Source: Limnohabitans sp.
Lineage (GTDB): Bacteria; Pseudomonadota; Gammaproteobacteria; Burkholderiales; Burkholderiaceae_C
Length of the DNA: 64,000 bases
Assembly (NCBI RefSeq): GCF_023910625.1
Contig: NZ_JAAVVW010000003.1
Coordinates: 1,612,001 to 1,676,000, forward strand
Reading direction: 5' to 3'
Within the stretch, counting starts at the first letter, position 1. The number at the start of each line of letters is the position of its first letter. The notes beneath the pieces are model-generated. The model searched no databases. It was not told where the DNA came from and worked only from the letters and a program-made list of their open reading frames with translations. Positions 19,415 through 29,534 of the stretch are shown piece by piece. Both the position numbers and the translations under genes were made by a program.

Positions 19415-20434
19415 ATGGCTTCCATCACCCTCTCTCACATCCTCAAAACCTACGGTGCAGGCGACAAAGCCAACACCGTCATCCACGACCTGAGCGCCGA
19501 GATCGCACACGGTGAATTTGTCGTCATCGTCGGCCCCTCGGGCTGCGGCAAATCCACCCTGCTGCGCATGGTGGCGGGCCTCGAAGACATCTCCGGTGGC
19601 TCCATCTCGATTGGTGAGCGCGTGGTCAACGGCCTGGAGCCCGCCGAGCGCGACATCGCCATGGTGTTCCAGAACTACGCGCTTTACCCGCACATGAGCG
19701 TGTTCGACAACATGGCCTATGGCCTGAAAATCGCCAAAGTGCCGGTGGCCGAGATCAAAACCCGCGTGGACAAGGCTGCCGCGATTTTGGAGTTGTCGCA
19801 ACTGCTGCAGCGCAAACCGCGCGAACTGTCGGGTGGCCAGCGCCAGCGCGTGGCCATGGGCCGCGCCATCGTGCGCCAGCCGCAGGTGTTTTTGTTTGAC
19901 GAGCCGCTGTCGAATCTGGACGCCAAGCTGCGCGCCCAGACCCGGCTGGAAATTCAGAAACTGCACCGCGAATTGGGCATCACCAGCCTGTTTGTCACGC
20001 ACGACCAGGTCGAAGCCATGACCTTGGCCCAGCGCATGATCGTCATGAACGGCGGCCACATGGAACAGTTCGGCACACCCGAGGAGGTCTACAACCGCCC
20101 GGCCAGCACCTTTGTGGCCAGCTTCATTGGCTCGCCCCCGATGAACTTGCTGCAGCACGCTCCGGGCACACCCGCAGGGCAAATTTTGGGCATCCGCCCC
20201 GAGCACCTGGACATCACGCCTGTCACCGAAAACGGTGGCTGGACACTGACGGTAGACACCGTGGAATTGCTGGGCGCCGAGCGCTTGGTGCACGCCCGCC
20301 TCGGCCAAGAAACGCTGACCCTGCGACTGGACGAATCAGTGCCCGCGCCTCAACCGGGCAGCACCTTCCACGCCACGCCACGCGCCGACCGACTGCACTG
20401 GTTTGACAGGGCCTCGCAAAAACGCATCGCCTGA
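19415..20434 (+). CDS. ugpC: Glycerol-3-phosphate ABC transporter ATP-binding protein UgpC
   Basis: Cytoplasmic ATPase that drives glycerol-3-phosphate import, 339 aa. Walker [11 protein letters not shown]-loop [12 protein letters not shown], signature [14 protein letters not shown], Walker [14 protein letters not shown] and the switch His in VTHDQVEAM are all intact. A C-terminal TOBE/regulatory part of about 100 residues follows ([11 protein letters not shown]), as in MalK-type proteins. The start MASITLSHI at 19415 matches the family; the frame is open upstream only because it runs through the 51-bp repeats. No clear Shine-Dalgarno is visible. It is intact, unlike the two permease genes before it. 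Confidence 0.95.
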   Translation: MASITLSHILKTYGAGDKANTVIHDLSAEIAHGEFVVIVGPSGCGKSTLLRMVAGLEDISGGSISIGERVVNGLEPAERDIAMVFQNYALYPHMSVFDNMAYGLKIAKVPVAEIKTRVDKAAAILELSQLLQRKPRELSGGQRQRVAMGRAIVRQPQVFLFDEPLSNLDAKLRAQTRLEIQKLHRELGITSLFVTHDQVEAMTLAQRMIVMNGGHMEQFGTPEEVYNRPASTFVASFIGSPPMNLLQHAPGTPAGQILGIRPEHLDITPVTENGGWTLTVDTVELLGAERLVHARLGQETLTLRLDESVPAPQPGSTFHATPRADRLHWFDRASQKRIA

Positions 20435-20442
20435 AGAGCACC

Positions 20443-21177
20443 ATGAAACACTGGCCCTACCCACGCTGGATTGCCCACCGAGGCGCTGGCAAGCTTGCCC
20501 CGGAAAACACCCTGACCGCCTTCCGGCTGGGCGCAGCGCAAGGCTTTCGCATGTTCGAGTGCGATGCCAAGCTCAGCGCAGACGGCGTGGTGTTTTTGAT
20601 GCACGACGCCACGCTGGAGCGCACCACCAACGGCAACGGCATCGGCGGTGACCTGCCTTGGCATGCCCTGTCGCAGTTGGACGCTGGCGGCTGGCATTCG
20701 CGGGCTTTTGCGGGCGAGCCACTGCCCACTCTGGAAGCACTGGCCCGGTTTTGTCTGGCGAACCGCTACCTGCTGAACATCGAAATCAAACCCACGCCGG
20801 GCACTGAAGCGGCTACGGGCGACGCGGTTGCGCGTCTGGCGGCGCAACTGTGGCAAGGCGCCGAAATCCTCCCCCTGCTGACATCTTTCAAACCCGACGC
20901 GCTGGCGGCAGCGCAAACGGCGGCACCCGAGTTGCCGCGTGGCCTGCTGGTGGATACGCTGTGGGACGGCTGGTTGGAAAAGGCTTTGGCGCTGCAGTGC
21001 TGCGCCGTGGTCGCCAACTACGCCCTGTGGGACAGCGCCACCGTGGCCCAAGTCCACGGCACTGGCATGCGGTGCCTGAGCTACACCGTCAACGACGACT
21101 GGGCCGCCCAGCACCTGCTGGCCCTGGGCACCGACGGCATCATCACCGACCGGGTGGATGGGTTCAGTCCGATCTGA
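20443..21177 (+). CDS. ugpQ: Glycerophosphodiester phosphodiesterase UgpQ
   Basis: Hydrolyses glycerophosphodiesters to glycerol-3-phosphate and an alcohol; 244 aa, cytoplasmic (no signal peptide). GDPD TIM-barrel motifs: WIAHRGAGKLAPENT with the catalytic His-Arg and metal-binding Glu, FECDAKLSADGVVFLMHDATLERTTNG with the second His, and NIEIKP. The C-terminal CLSYTVNDDWAAQHLLALGTDGIITDR is also family-typical. Eight bases after ugpC, completing the ugpBAECQ operon for salvage of phospholipid head groups. Confidence 0.94.
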   Translation: MKHWPYPRWIAHRGAGKLAPENTLTAFRLGAAQGFRMFECDAKLSADGVVFLMHDATLERTTNGNGIGGDLPWHALSQLDAGGWHSRAFAGEPLPTLEALARFCLANRYLLNIEIKPTPGTEAATGDAVARLAAQLWQGAEILPLLTSFKPDALAAAQTAAPELPRGLLVDTLWDGWLEKALALQCCAVVANYALWDSATVAQVHGTGMRCLSYTVNDDWAAQHLLALGTDGIITDRVDGFSPI

Positions 21178-21188
21178 ATCAACCCCCG

Positions 21189-22151
21189 TCAGTCGAGCTT
21201 GGCCCCCGATTTCTGAACCACCAGCGCCCAGCGCGGCATTTCACTGGTCAAAAATTTGGCAAAGTCATCGGCCCCCAAAAAAGCCGGATCGGCCCCTTGT
21301 GTCACCATGCGCGATCGGATGTCGGGCTGGTTCATCACCGCCTTGAAGGCATCGCTGAGCTTGTTGACCACGTCTTTTGGGGTGCCCGCAGGGGCCAGAA
21401 AGCCATAAAAGCCCACCACTTCAAAATTCGCAATACCCGTCTCCATCACGGTCGGGATGTCGGGCAGGGCCGGGTTTCGCTCGCGGCTGGTCACGGCCAG
21501 TGCACGCACTTTGCCCTGCTTGTGGTACTGCGCTGCCTGCGGAATACTTTCAGCCATGAACTGCACTTGGCCTGCCATCAGGTCAATGAAGGCGGGGGCA
21601 CTGCCCCGGTAAGGGATGTGGACCATGAACAGACCCGTGGCCGACTTGAACATCTCGGGCACCAAATGGCTACTGCCACCATTGCCCGCAGAGCCGTAAT
21701 TGATCTGCCCAGGGCGGGCCTTGGCATAGTCCACAAATTCCTTCAAATTGTTCACCGGCACTTTGGGGTTGACCATCAAGGCCAGTGGCTGCATCGCCGT
21801 GCGTGCCACCGGCACAAAATCGCGCAGCGTGCTGTAAGGCAGCTTGGTGTACAGCGCTGGGTTGATGACCATCACCCCGGTGTTGGCCAGCATGAGGGTA
21901 TGGCCATCGGGTGCAGAGCGCATCACCTCTTGCGCCCCCACGGTGCCGCCTGCGCCCGCTTTGTAATCGATCAGGACGGGCTGACCCAACTGGGCCTGCA
22001 GCCGATCGGTCAGCAGACGCGCGTGCTGATCCAGTGGCCCCCCTGCCGGGAAACCCATCACCACCCGGATTGGCTTTGTCGGAAAGGCCCAGGCACTGCC
22101 CAAGGCCAGGACACTCAAAGCACACAAGGCACGGCGTTTCATTCCAATCAT
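21189..22151 (-). CDS. Tripartite tricarboxylate transporter receptor (Bug family)
   Basis: Periplasmic solute receptor of 320 aa. The signal peptide MKRRALCALSVLALGSAWAF leads to PTKPIRVVMGFPAGGPLD, the Bug N-terminal signature. Later blocks GAGGTVGAQEVMRSAPDGHTLMLAN and YGSAGNGGSSHLVPEMFK are also typical. The start at 22151 has an AAAGGAG ribosome-binding site. No TctA/TctB membrane partners are nearby, so it is an orphan receptor, as is usual in Comamonadaceae and Bordetella, where dozens occur. The ligand, probably a carboxylate, cannot be assigned. Confidence 0.9.
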   Translation of the reverse strand: MIGMKRRALCALSVLALGSAWAFPTKPIRVVMGFPAGGPLDQHARLLTDRLQAQLGQPVLIDYKAGAGGTVGAQEVMRSAPDGHTLMLANTGVMVINPALYTKLPYSTLRDFVPVARTAMQPLALMVNPKVPVNNLKEFVDYAKARPGQINYGSAGNGGSSHLVPEMFKSATGLFMVHIPYRGSAPAFIDLMAGQVQFMAESIPQAAQYHKQGKVRALAVTSRERNPALPDIPTVMETGIANFEVVGFYGFLAPAGTPKDVVNKLSDAFKAVMNQPDIRSRMVTQGADPAFLGADDFAKFLTSEMPRWALVVQKSGAKLD

Positions 22152-22203
22152 GTTTGTCTCCTTTTGAACATGTACCCTGGACCGCGGGGATACGGCCCTG
22201 GAC

Positions 22204-22479
22204 TCATTTTCGGGCCCAGCCACGGTGCATCACCCATTCGGCAGTGGCCGCCACCAGCACCAAAGCGATGTAGGTGCACATTTTCCCATCCTGACCTTGC
22301 AGCCACAAACCTGCTGCCAGCACCAACACTCCACTGACAGCATGGACTGCCATGCGTCGGCCTGTGTCGGGCCCGCGCACGCCCATGACCCAGCGCCCCG
22401 CCCAAGGCATGCAGACAGCCATGACCAAAGCCGGCAGCACAAAGTTGAACAGGTGCACAAGGAGTTGCCAATAGCTCAT
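22204..22479 (-). CDS. Small hypothetical membrane protein
   Basis: 91 aa with three likely transmembrane segments: LLVHLFNFVLPALVMAVCM, AVHAVSGVLVLAAGLWL and YIALVLVAATAEWVM. No known motif. It starts at ATG 22479, reads toward the Bug gene 52 bases away, and is back to back with hemA. No function is proposed. The ribosome-binding site is weak, but the hydrophobic pattern and basic C-terminus HRGWARK look like a real inner-membrane protein. Confidence 0.6.
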   Translation of the reverse strand: MSYWQLLVHLFNFVLPALVMAVCMPWAGRWVMGVRGPDTGRRMAVHAVSGVLVLAAGLWLQGQDGKMCTYIALVLVAATAEWVMHRGWARK

Positions 22480-22603
22480 GGGGTCTGCGTCTGTGGGTGG
22501 TTCAAGGCTTCCCAGCCTCAGGGTAAAAATGGCAATTGTGCATGGAAAGCAACGTCAGCAGGCTTCATGACTCCAGTGTCAAGCGAAGTTGACACGTCGT
22601 GCC

Positions 22604-22609
22604 TATAAT
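22604..22609 (+). promoter_or_regulatory. Perfect -10 hexamer immediately before hemA
   Basis: TATAAT lies 7 bases upstream of the hemA ATG, so a start of transcription at normal distance would fall on or next to the A of the ATG. TTGACA occurs at 22589-22594 but only 9 bases away, too close to act as its -35. Confidence 0.45.
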
Positions 22610-22616
22610 GCCCCTC

Positions 22617-23888
22617 ATGGCTGTATGGACCCTCGGTTTGAACCACACCACTGCGCCGCTGGATCTGCGCGGTCGGTTTGCGTTCGCCGTGGACAAACTG
22701 GTGCCCACCCTGCACGGTTTGCGCCGAGATTTGGCACACCGTATCGCCCAAGAGCCCGAAGCAGCCATTTTGTCGACCTGCAACCGCACGGAAATATACT
22801 GCGCTGCCGACCAAGCGGCCACGCACGACACCTTGACTTGGCTGGCCCAAACCGGTGGTGTCAATGCCTCTGAACTGCACGCCCACACGTATTTGCTCGA
22901 AGGCAATGAGGCGGCCCGCCATGCTTTTCGCGTGGCCAGCGGCCTGGACTCCATGGTATTGGGTGAAGCCCAGATTCTGGGCCAGCTCAAGGACGCCGTG
23001 CGTGCGGCCGAGCAAGCCGGTGCCCTGGGCAGCACCCTCAACCAATTGTTCCAGCGCAGCTTCGCCGTGGCCAAAGAAGTGCGCAGCTCCACCGAAATCG
23101 GTGCCCACTCCATCAGCATGGCCGCTGCCTCGGTGCGCCTGGCCAGCCAGTTGTTCGAAGACATCCAAGACATCCGCATCCTGTTTGTCGGTGCGGGTGA
23201 AATGAACGAGTTGGTGGCCACCCACTTTGCAGCCAAGCAGCCCAAAGGCATGGTGATTGCCAACCGCAGCCTGGACCGCGCCGAGTTGCTGGCCCACCGA
23301 TTTGGGGCCGAGGTCATGCCCCTGTCCGACCTGCCCGAACGCTTGCACGAGTTCGACGCGGTCATCAGCTGCACCGCCAGCACCTTGCCCCTGATTGGTT
23401 TGGGTGCGGTCGAACGTGCCCTTAAAAAACGCAAATACCGCCCCATGTTCATGGTCGATCTGGCGGTGCCGCGCGACATTGAGCCCGAAGTCAAGTCGCT
23501 GGACGATGTTTACCTTTACACCGTGGACGACTTGGCGGGCGTGGTGCAATCGGGTCAAGCCCACCGCCAAGCGGCCGTGGCCGAGGCCGAGGTCATCATC
23601 GACGCCGGGGTGCAAAGTTTCATGCATTGGATGGGCCAACGCGGCACCGTGCCCCTGATCCAGCAGCTGCAAAACCAAGCCGACGCTTGGCGCGAAGCCG
23701 AAATGGTCCGCGCCCGCAAGTTGCTGGCACGGGGCGATGACCCGATCGCCGTGATGGAGGCCCTGTCCAAAGGCCTGACCCAGAAAATGCTGCACGGCGC
23801 CCTGGCCGAGTTGCGCGGGACCGACTCCGAGCACCGCGAGCACACCATTCAAACTGTGCAGCGCGTCTTCTTGCGCAAAGAGCGTTAG
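22617..23888 (+). CDS. hemA: Glutamyl-tRNA reductase
   Basis: First enzyme of C5-pathway haem synthesis: NADPH-dependent reduction of glutamyl-tRNA to glutamate-1-semialdehyde; 423 aa. [21 protein letters not shown] leads into [10 protein letters not shown] with the catalytic Cys. Then come [16 protein letters not shown], the Rossmann dinucleotide motif [14 protein letters not shown], and a C-terminal dimerisation helix region [15 protein letters not shown]. Chosen start 22617 agrees with the family. hemA-prfA-prmC run in the same direction, the common proteobacterial order. Confidence 0.96.
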   Translation: MAVWTLGLNHTTAPLDLRGRFAFAVDKLVPTLHGLRRDLAHRIAQEPEAAILSTCNRTEIYCAADQAATHDTLTWLAQTGGVNASELHAHTYLLEGNEAARHAFRVASGLDSMVLGEAQILGQLKDAVRAAEQAGALGSTLNQLFQRSFAVAKEVRSSTEIGAHSISMAAASVRLASQLFEDIQDIRILFVGAGEMNELVATHFAAKQPKGMVIANRSLDRAELLAHRFGAEVMPLSDLPERLHEFDAVISCTASTLPLIGLGAVERALKKRKYRPMFMVDLAVPRDIEPEVKSLDDVYLYTVDDLAGVVQSGQAHRQAAVAEAEVIIDAGVQSFMHWMGQRGTVPLIQQLQNQADAWREAEMVRARKLLARGDDPIAVMEALSKGLTQKMLHGALAELRGTDSEHREHTIQTVQRVFLRKER

Positions 23889-23983
23889 CGGCTTGGCTTG
23901 GCAGGTCGGCACATCAACACCGACACCCTCCCTGCTCCATGCCCGTTGGAATTCAAGATCCAACTTTCAAAAATTCTGGCCGC

Positions 23984-25072
23984 ATGAAACCCTTTCTTAT
24001 CCAGCAACTCGAACGCTATGCCCTGCGCTTGACCGAGCTGGACTTTTTACTGTCCCGCGAAGACATCATGGCCGACATGACGCAGTTCCTGAAACTCTCT
24101 CGGGAACATGCCGAGGTCAGCGCCGTGGCCTCGCGCTTTGCCCGCTTTCAGCAGCGCAGCGCCGATCTGGCCACAGCCCAAACCATGTTGGATGACGAAG
24201 ACCTGCGCGAGATGGCCGAAGAAGAAGTGGCCAGCGCCAGCGCCGAACTGCAAAGCCTGGAATCAGAGCTGCAGCGCATGCTGCTGCCCAAAGACCCCGA
24301 CGATGCCCGCCCCGCTTTTGTGGAAATTCGCGCAGGCACCGGAGGCGACGAATCGGCCTTGTTCGCGGGCGACTTGCTGCGCATGTACACCCGCTTCGCC
24401 GAAAGCCAGGCTTGGCGTTGCGAGATCATCTCGGAGTCGATGAGCGAACTGGGCGGCTACAAAGAAGTCGTGGTGCGCATCGAAGGCGACCAGGTGTATG
24501 GCGCGCTCAAGTTCGAATCGGGCGGCCACCGGGTGCAGCGCGTGCCCGCGACCGAAACCCAAGGCCGCATCCACACCAGCGCCTGCACGGTGGCCGTGCT
24601 GGCCGAGCCAGACGAGGCCGAAGCCATCAAGATCAACCCGTCTGATTTGCGCATTGACACCTACCGCGCCAGCGGCGCGGGTGGGCAGCACATCAACAAA
24701 ACCGACTCGGCGGTGCGCATCACCCACTTGCCCACCGGCATCGTGGCCGAATGCCAAGATGGCCGCAGCCAGCACAGCAACAAGGCGCAAGCCCTGAAGG
24801 TGCTGACCGCCCGCATTCAGGAAAAAGACCGGTCCGAACGCGCCGCCAAAGACGCGGCCGAGCGCAAAAGCCTGATCGGCAGCGGCGACCGCTCCGACCG
24901 CATCCGCACCTACAACTTCCCGCAAGGGCGCCTGACCGACCACCGCATCAACCTCACGCTGTACAAGCTGCTCACCATCATGGAAGGCGATTTGAAAGAC
25001 GTGGTCGATGCACTGCAGGCCTACGAAGCCGCAGAACAACTGGCTGCACTGGAAATCGGGGCGTCTGCGTGA
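23984..25072 (+). CDS. prfA: Peptide chain release factor 1
   Basis: RF1 reads UAA and UAG stop codons and triggers peptide release; 362 aa. The recognition tripeptide PAT is seen in [10 protein letters not shown] and the catalytic GGQ in [18 protein letters not shown]. The N-terminal coiled-coil domain starts [16 protein letters not shown]. The ATG at 23984 is the family start; the frame is open 15 codons earlier without homology. Its stop overlaps the prmC start (TGATG), so RF1 and the enzyme that methylates its GGQ glutamine are translationally coupled. Confidence 0.97.
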   Translation: MKPFLIQQLERYALRLTELDFLLSREDIMADMTQFLKLSREHAEVSAVASRFARFQQRSADLATAQTMLDDEDLREMAEEEVASASAELQSLESELQRMLLPKDPDDARPAFVEIRAGTGGDESALFAGDLLRMYTRFAESQAWRCEIISESMSELGGYKEVVVRIEGDQVYGALKFESGGHRVQRVPATETQGRIHTSACTVAVLAEPDEAEAIKINPSDLRIDTYRASGAGGQHINKTDSAVRITHLPTGIVAECQDGRSQHSNKAQALKVLTARIQEKDRSERAAKDAAERKSLIGSGDRSDRIRTYNFPQGRLTDHRINLTLYKLLTIMEGDLKDVVDALQAYEAAEQLAALEIGASA

Positions 25073-25911
25073 TGGACCCGCGCGCCAGCCCCAGCGTGGC
25101 CGATTGCCTGCAACAAGCCCACAGACAAGGGCTGGCCCGCGTGGACGCGCAGATGCTGCTGCTGCATGCCTTGGCGCGCCCGGTGCATGAGCGCGCCTGG
25201 CTGCTGGCCCACGACACCGATCTGTTGACCGAGGCGCAACAACACAACTGGGGCCAAGCCCTGCAGCGCCGCCTGCAAGGCGAGCCCGTGGCCTATATCA
25301 CCGGGCACAAAGACTTTTTTGGCCTCACGCTGAAGGTGGACGCCCGTGTGCTGGACCCGCGCCCCGACACGGAAATCCTGGTCGAATGGGCGCTGGAATT
25401 GCTGCCTTCAAGCCAGCCAACCCGCGTGCTGGACCTGGGCACCGGCAGCGGGGCCGTGGCGCTGGCCCTGCAGCACCACCGCCCTGCCGCACAGGTGACG
25501 GCGGTGGACGCCAGTGCCGACGCCCTGGCCGTGGCCAGCGCCAATGCCCAGCGCCTGAACTTGGCCGTGAAGTGTGTGATCAGCCACTGGATGGACGCCG
25601 TGCCGGGTCCATTTGAGCTGATCGTCTCCAACCCCCCCTATGTGGCCGAAGGCGACCCGCACCTTGCCGCCCTGACCCATGAGCCCCTGAGCGCGCTGAC
25701 CAGCGGCACAGATGGCCTCGATGACATCCTCCAGATCATTGCCCAAGCCCCCAGCCGCCTCGCCCCGGGCGGCTGGCTGCTGCTCGAACACGGCTGGGAC
25801 CAAGCGGCCCCGGTGCAAGCCCTGCTGCGCGAAGCCGGTTTTGTGCAGGTGCAGTCGCGCCGCGATCTGGGCGGTTTAGAGCGCTGTACAGGCGCAGTCA
25901 TGCCAAAGTGA
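25072..25911 (+). CDS. prmC: Release factor glutamine methyltransferase PrmC
   Basis: SAM-dependent N5-glutamine methyltransferase acting on the GGQ motif of RF1/RF2; 279 aa. SAM motif VLDLGTGSGAVALAL and the glutamine-binding NPPY motif in IVSNPPYVAEGDPHL are present. The N-terminal helical domain and YITGHKDFFGLTLKVD region match the family. Begins inside the prfA stop codon. Confidence 0.95.
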   Translation: MDPRASPSVADCLQQAHRQGLARVDAQMLLLHALARPVHERAWLLAHDTDLLTEAQQHNWGQALQRRLQGEPVAYITGHKDFFGLTLKVDARVLDPRPDTEILVEWALELLPSSQPTRVLDLGTGSGAVALALQHHRPAAQVTAVDASADALAVASANAQRLNLAVKCVISHWMDAVPGPFELIVSNPPYVAEGDPHLAALTHEPLSALTSGTDGLDDILQIIAQAPSRLAPGGWLLLEHGWDQAAPVQALLREAGFVQVQSRRDLGGLERCTGAVMPK

Positions 25912-25996
25912 CAGCAACATCCCTGCAAAAATGGCAGACTTTCAATCAGAGACATAATTCACTTCATTCGACACCGACCCCACTTGGAGCAACAAC

Positions 25997-26320
25997 ATGA
26001 GCGACACCCAACAACGCATCGACGAACTCGTCAAAGGCAACGAGATCACCCTGTTCATGAAAGGCAACGCCAGCTTTCCCATGTGCGGGTTTTCAGGCCG
26101 TGCCATCCAACTGCTCAAGGCTTGCGGCGTGGACCCCAAGACGGTCAAAACCGTGAACGTACTGGACGACGCCGAAATCCGCCAAGGCATCAAGGAATAC
26201 AGCAACTGGCCCACCATCCCCCAGCTCTACGTCAAGGGCGAATTCATCGGCGGCTCGGACATCATGATGGAAATGTACGAATCGGGCGAGCTGCAACAAG
26301 TGATCAACGGCCAGGCCTGA
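25997..26320 (+). CDS. grxD: Monothiol glutaredoxin (Grx4 type)
   Basis: 107-aa monothiol glutaredoxin that binds and passes [2Fe-2S] clusters. The active site CGFS is in FPMCGFSGRAIQLL; glutathione-contacting blocks are NWPTIPQLYVKGEFIGGSDI and the upstream FMKGNASFP. Single-domain length is normal. It is followed by a terminator and appears to be a monocistronic unit. Confidence 0.96.
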   Translation: MSDTQQRIDELVKGNEITLFMKGNASFPMCGFSGRAIQLLKACGVDPKTVKTVNVLDDAEIRQGIKEYSNWPTIPQLYVKGEFIGGSDIMMEMYESGELQQVINGQA

Positions 26321-26353
26321 TTGGCCAAGGGCGGCGGCCCTGCCACCCCGAAT

Positions 26354-26375
26354 AGCCACCTGCGGGTGGCTTTTT
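26354..26375 (+). terminator. Terminator after grxD
   Basis: AGCCACC pairs with GGTGGCT around TGCG and is followed by TTTT. Lies just downstream of grxD. Confidence 0.85.
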
Positions 26376-26394
26376 CACTGCTGGCCCGTGCACC

Positions 26395-27021
26395 TCAATC
26401 TTCCGCTTGCAACCACAGCCGCTGCGCCGCTTGAACGGCCTGCGGATAAGCGCTTTTTCCGCGTGAACCGTTGTAACGACCCAGCCCCATGAAAATGTCG
26501 CCCCGTTCCCGGTCCAGGTAGTGGCGCAGGATCACGCAACCAAAACGCAGGTTGGTCTGCATGTGGAACAGGCGGCTGTCGTCGCCGTCGCCGATCAGGC
26601 GCGCCCAAAACGGCATGACCTGCATGTAGCCGCGTGCCCCGGCGCTGGAAATGGCGTATTTGCGAAACGCGCTTTCGACCTGCACCACGCCCAGCACCAG
26701 CGACAGCGGCAGGCCTGCGCGGCGGGCTTCGTACCAAAGGGTTTGCAAAAATTCTTGGCGCTCGGTGGGGTTCTTTTTGTGGCGTGCCAGACGCTGACTG
26801 CTGGCCGCTTGCCATTGCGCATAGGCCTGCTGATCTGCAGTGGTGGGCAGCAGGGGCTCAGGCGGCGCTGCCGCTGCCACCGCCGCGCTCAGGGCCGAAC
26901 GCACGGCGTGCGACAGGGGCTCTTCGATTTGCCGTCCGGCATGCGTCAGCCCGGCGGGCAACAGGGTCCCGCACAGGCTGAGCAAACAAGCCCGGCGGCT
27001 GGGCAAGACCGAGCGCGTCAT
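26395..27021 (-). CDS. Lytic transglycosylase (SLT family)
   Basis: Cell-wall glycan-cleaving enzyme of 208 aa. An N-terminal signal segment (RRACLLSLCGTLLPAGLTHA) targets the periplasm. The SLT domain occupies about residues 85-200: catalytic Glu in LGVVQVESAFRKYAISSAGA, then RGYMQVMPFW, and the substrate-binding GLGRYNGSRGKSAYPQAV. The ATG at 27021 is preferred because the longer open frame upstream overlaps the proS gene and has no homology. The start lies 18 bases after the proS stop, so co-transcription with proS is likely. Confidence 0.9.
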   Translation of the reverse strand: MTRSVLPSRRACLLSLCGTLLPAGLTHAGRQIEEPLSHAVRSALSAAVAAAAPPEPLLPTTADQQAYAQWQAASSQRLARHKKNPTERQEFLQTLWYEARRAGLPLSLVLGVVQVESAFRKYAISSAGARGYMQVMPFWARLIGDGDDSRLFHMQTNLRFGCVILRHYLDRERGDIFMGLGRYNGSRGKSAYPQAVQAAQRLWLQAED

Positions 27022-27038
27022 GGGCCGGGGTGCGCGGT

Positions 27039-28784
27039 TCAGGGGGCCAAACGCCCCTTGAGGTGGCCCTGAATATCGGCCACCGACACTTTGCTCGATT
27101 CGGCATCCCGGCGGTGCTGGTACTCGACCAAACCGTCTTTGAGGCCCTTGTCGCCAATCGTGATGCGGTGCGGCACGCCGATCAGTTCCCAGTCGGCAAA
27201 CATGGCACCGGGGCGCTCGCCCCGGTCGTCCAGGATGACATCCACCCCGTCCGCCAACAAGGCGGCATAGATGCGTTCGGCCTCGGCCTTGACGGCTTCG
27301 CTGCGGTCCATGCCAATGGGACAGACCACCACGGTGAAGGGGGCGATGGCGTCGGGCCAAATGATGCCGCGTTCGTCGTGGTTTTGCTCGATGGCAGCGG
27401 CGGGCAGGCGGGTGATGCCAATGCCGTAGCAACCCATTTCCAGAAACTGGGGCTTGCCGTTTTCGTCTAGGAAGGTGGCACTCATGGCCTTGGAGTATTT
27501 GGTGCCCAAATAGAACACATGGCCCACTTCAATGCCGCGCTCAATGGCCAGTTCTCCCAGACCGTCAGGCGACTTGTCACCCGTGACCACGTTGCGGATG
27601 TCGGCCACCAGCGCAGGCTCGGGCAGGTCACGGCCCCAGTTGACGCCAGTGATGTGGAAGTCTTCTTCGTTGGCGCCGCAGATCCAGTCGACCATCACGG
27701 CCACGTCGCGGTCGGCCACCAGGTGCACGGGCTTTTTGAGGTTCAGCGGGCCGAGGTAGCCGGGCTTGCAGCCGAAGTGGTCTTCGATCTCGCTCAAGGT
27801 GGCAAAACGGAAGCCGCCTTCCATGCCGGGCAGCTTGCCGACCTTGACTTCGTTCATGTCGTGGTCGCCACGCAAGAGCAAGAGCCAAACTTGCGATTTG
27901 ACGATCTCGCCCTGCTCGTTCAGGGTGTCGGTGGCCAGCACCAAGGATTTGACGGTGGTGGACAGGGGCACGTTCAGCAAAGCGGCCACGTCTTCGCAGG
28001 TGCTCTTGCCTGGGGTGGGGGTCTTGGTCAGCGCTTGCGATGCCGCGCCGCGCGGCTGGCTGGGGGCCAGGGCTTCGGCTTTTTCGATGTTGGCGGCGTA
28101 GCTGCTGGTGGGGCAATAGACGATGGCGTCTTCGCCCGTGGCAGCGATCACCTGGAACTCTTCAGACAAATCTCCCCCGATGGCCCCGCTGTCTGCGGCA
28201 ACTGCGCGGTAGGTGAGGCCAAAGCGGTCAAAGATCTTGCGGTAGGCCCCGGCCATCACCTGGTAGCTGGCCTTGGCGCTCGCCACGTCGCGGTCAAAGC
28301 TGTAGGCGTCTTTCATGGTGAATTCGCGGCCACGCATCAGGCCAAAACGGGGGCGGCGCTCGTCGCGGAATTTGGTCTGGATTTGGTAAAAATTTTTGGG
28401 CAACTGTTTGTAACTGCGCACTTCCTGGCGCACCACATCGGTCACCACTTCTTCGCTGGTGGGCTGGATCACGAAATCGCGGCCATGGCGGTCCTTGATG
28501 CGCAGCAATTCAGGGCCCATCTTGTCAAAGCGGCCGGTCTCTTGCCACAGCTCAGCCGGCTGCACCACGGGCATGGTCATCTCAATGGCGCCTGCGCGGT
28601 TCATCTCTTCGCGCACGATGGCTTCGACCTTGCGGATCACGCGCAAACCCATGGGCATGTAGTTGTAGATGCCTGCGCCCAGCTTTTTGATCATGCCGGC
28701 GCGGGTCATGAGCTTGTGGCTGACCACTTCAGCGTCGGCGGGGGCTTCTTTGAGGGTGGAAATGAGGAACTGGGAGGCTTTCAT
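27039..28784 (-). CDS. proS: Proline--tRNA ligase
   Basis: Class II synthetase charging tRNA-Pro; 581 aa, the bacterial ProS type 1 with an inserted editing domain (about residues 220-410, [19 protein letters not shown] near its end) that hydrolyses Ala-tRNA-Pro. N-terminal [26 protein letters not shown] and class II motif 2 [17 protein letters not shown] are characteristic. Divergent from rppH with a 99-base spacer. Confidence 0.97.
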   Translation of the reverse strand: MKASQFLISTLKEAPADAEVVSHKLMTRAGMIKKLGAGIYNYMPMGLRVIRKVEAIVREEMNRAGAIEMTMPVVQPAELWQETGRFDKMGPELLRIKDRHGRDFVIQPTSEEVVTDVVRQEVRSYKQLPKNFYQIQTKFRDERRPRFGLMRGREFTMKDAYSFDRDVASAKASYQVMAGAYRKIFDRFGLTYRAVAADSGAIGGDLSEEFQVIAATGEDAIVYCPTSSYAANIEKAEALAPSQPRGAASQALTKTPTPGKSTCEDVAALLNVPLSTTVKSLVLATDTLNEQGEIVKSQVWLLLLRGDHDMNEVKVGKLPGMEGGFRFATLSEIEDHFGCKPGYLGPLNLKKPVHLVADRDVAVMVDWICGANEEDFHITGVNWGRDLPEPALVADIRNVVTGDKSPDGLGELAIERGIEVGHVFYLGTKYSKAMSATFLDENGKPQFLEMGCYGIGITRLPAAAIEQNHDERGIIWPDAIAPFTVVVCPIGMDRSEAVKAEAERIYAALLADGVDVILDDRGERPGAMFADWELIGVPHRITIGDKGLKDGLVEYQHRRDAESSKVSVADIQGHLKGRLAP

Positions 28785-28883
28785 CGCGGCGGGCTAACTC
28801 AGCAGGGGGATCAGGGAAACATCCAAGAGCAAGCGCCTGTGCGGCGTGCATAATGGACACAATTTAAAAATTTGAGGTTGATT

Positions 28884-29498
28884 ATGCTTGACCGTGAAGG
28901 CTTTAGGCCAAACGTCGGCATCATTCTGCTCAACCAGAAAAACCAGGTTTTCTGGGGCAAGCGCATCCGTACCCACAGCTGGCAGTTTCCGCAGGGTGGC
29001 ATTGACCGGGGTGAAAGCCCTGAACAAGCCATGTTCCGTGAACTGCACGAAGAAGTGGGGCTCCACCCGGAGCATGTGCGCATCGTGGCCCGAACCCGTG
29101 ACTGGTTGCGCTATGAGGTGCCGGACCGCTTCATCCGACGGGATGCACGCGGCTTTTACAAGGGCCAGAAACAGATCTGGTTCCTTTTGCAGATGGTGAC
29201 GCACGACCACCACCTGAACTTGCGTGCCACCGACCACCCCGAGTTTGACGCTTGGCGTTGGAACGACTATTGGGTGCCGCTCGATGTGGTGGTGGAGTTC
29301 AAGCGCGGCGTGTATGAAATGGCGCTGACTGAACTGGCCCGCTATTTGCCCCGGCAAGAGCGGCAAAACCGCTATTTGCGTGGCGGCAGCCGCGCCCCAC
29401 GAGATCTAGGCGTCGACCACGATCACAGCGAGATGCAACCACCCTTGCACATGGAGTTGCCCCCGGGTGCCAGCTTCGACCCGAACCCGCAAGGCTGA
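28884..29498 (+). CDS. rppH: RNA pyrophosphohydrolase RppH
   Basis: Nudix enzyme that removes pyrophosphate from 5'-triphosphate mRNA ends and so starts RNase E decay; 204 aa. [17 protein letters not shown] is the family start; the Nudix box reads [22 protein letters not shown]. RppH block [13 protein letters not shown] follows. The C-terminal extension of about 45 residues (from [10 protein letters not shown]) is Pro/His-rich and longer than in E. coli. ATG 28884 follows a GAGGTT ribosome-binding site. Confidence 0.93.
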   Translation: MLDREGFRPNVGIILLNQKNQVFWGKRIRTHSWQFPQGGIDRGESPEQAMFRELHEEVGLHPEHVRIVARTRDWLRYEVPDRFIRRDARGFYKGQKQIWFLLQMVTHDHHLNLRATDHPEFDAWRWNDYWVPLDVVVEFKRGVYEMALTELARYLPRQERQNRYLRGGSRAPRDLGVDHDHSEMQPPLHMELPPGASFDPNPQG

Positions 29499-29534
29499 CT
29501 CGCCCTGCGTTGGCTGGTTTCGATCCCCTTGACT

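Noticed and set aside
22589-22609. Full TTGACA/TATAAT promoter for hemA
   Set aside because: The two hexamers are only 9 bases apart, far from the required 16-18.
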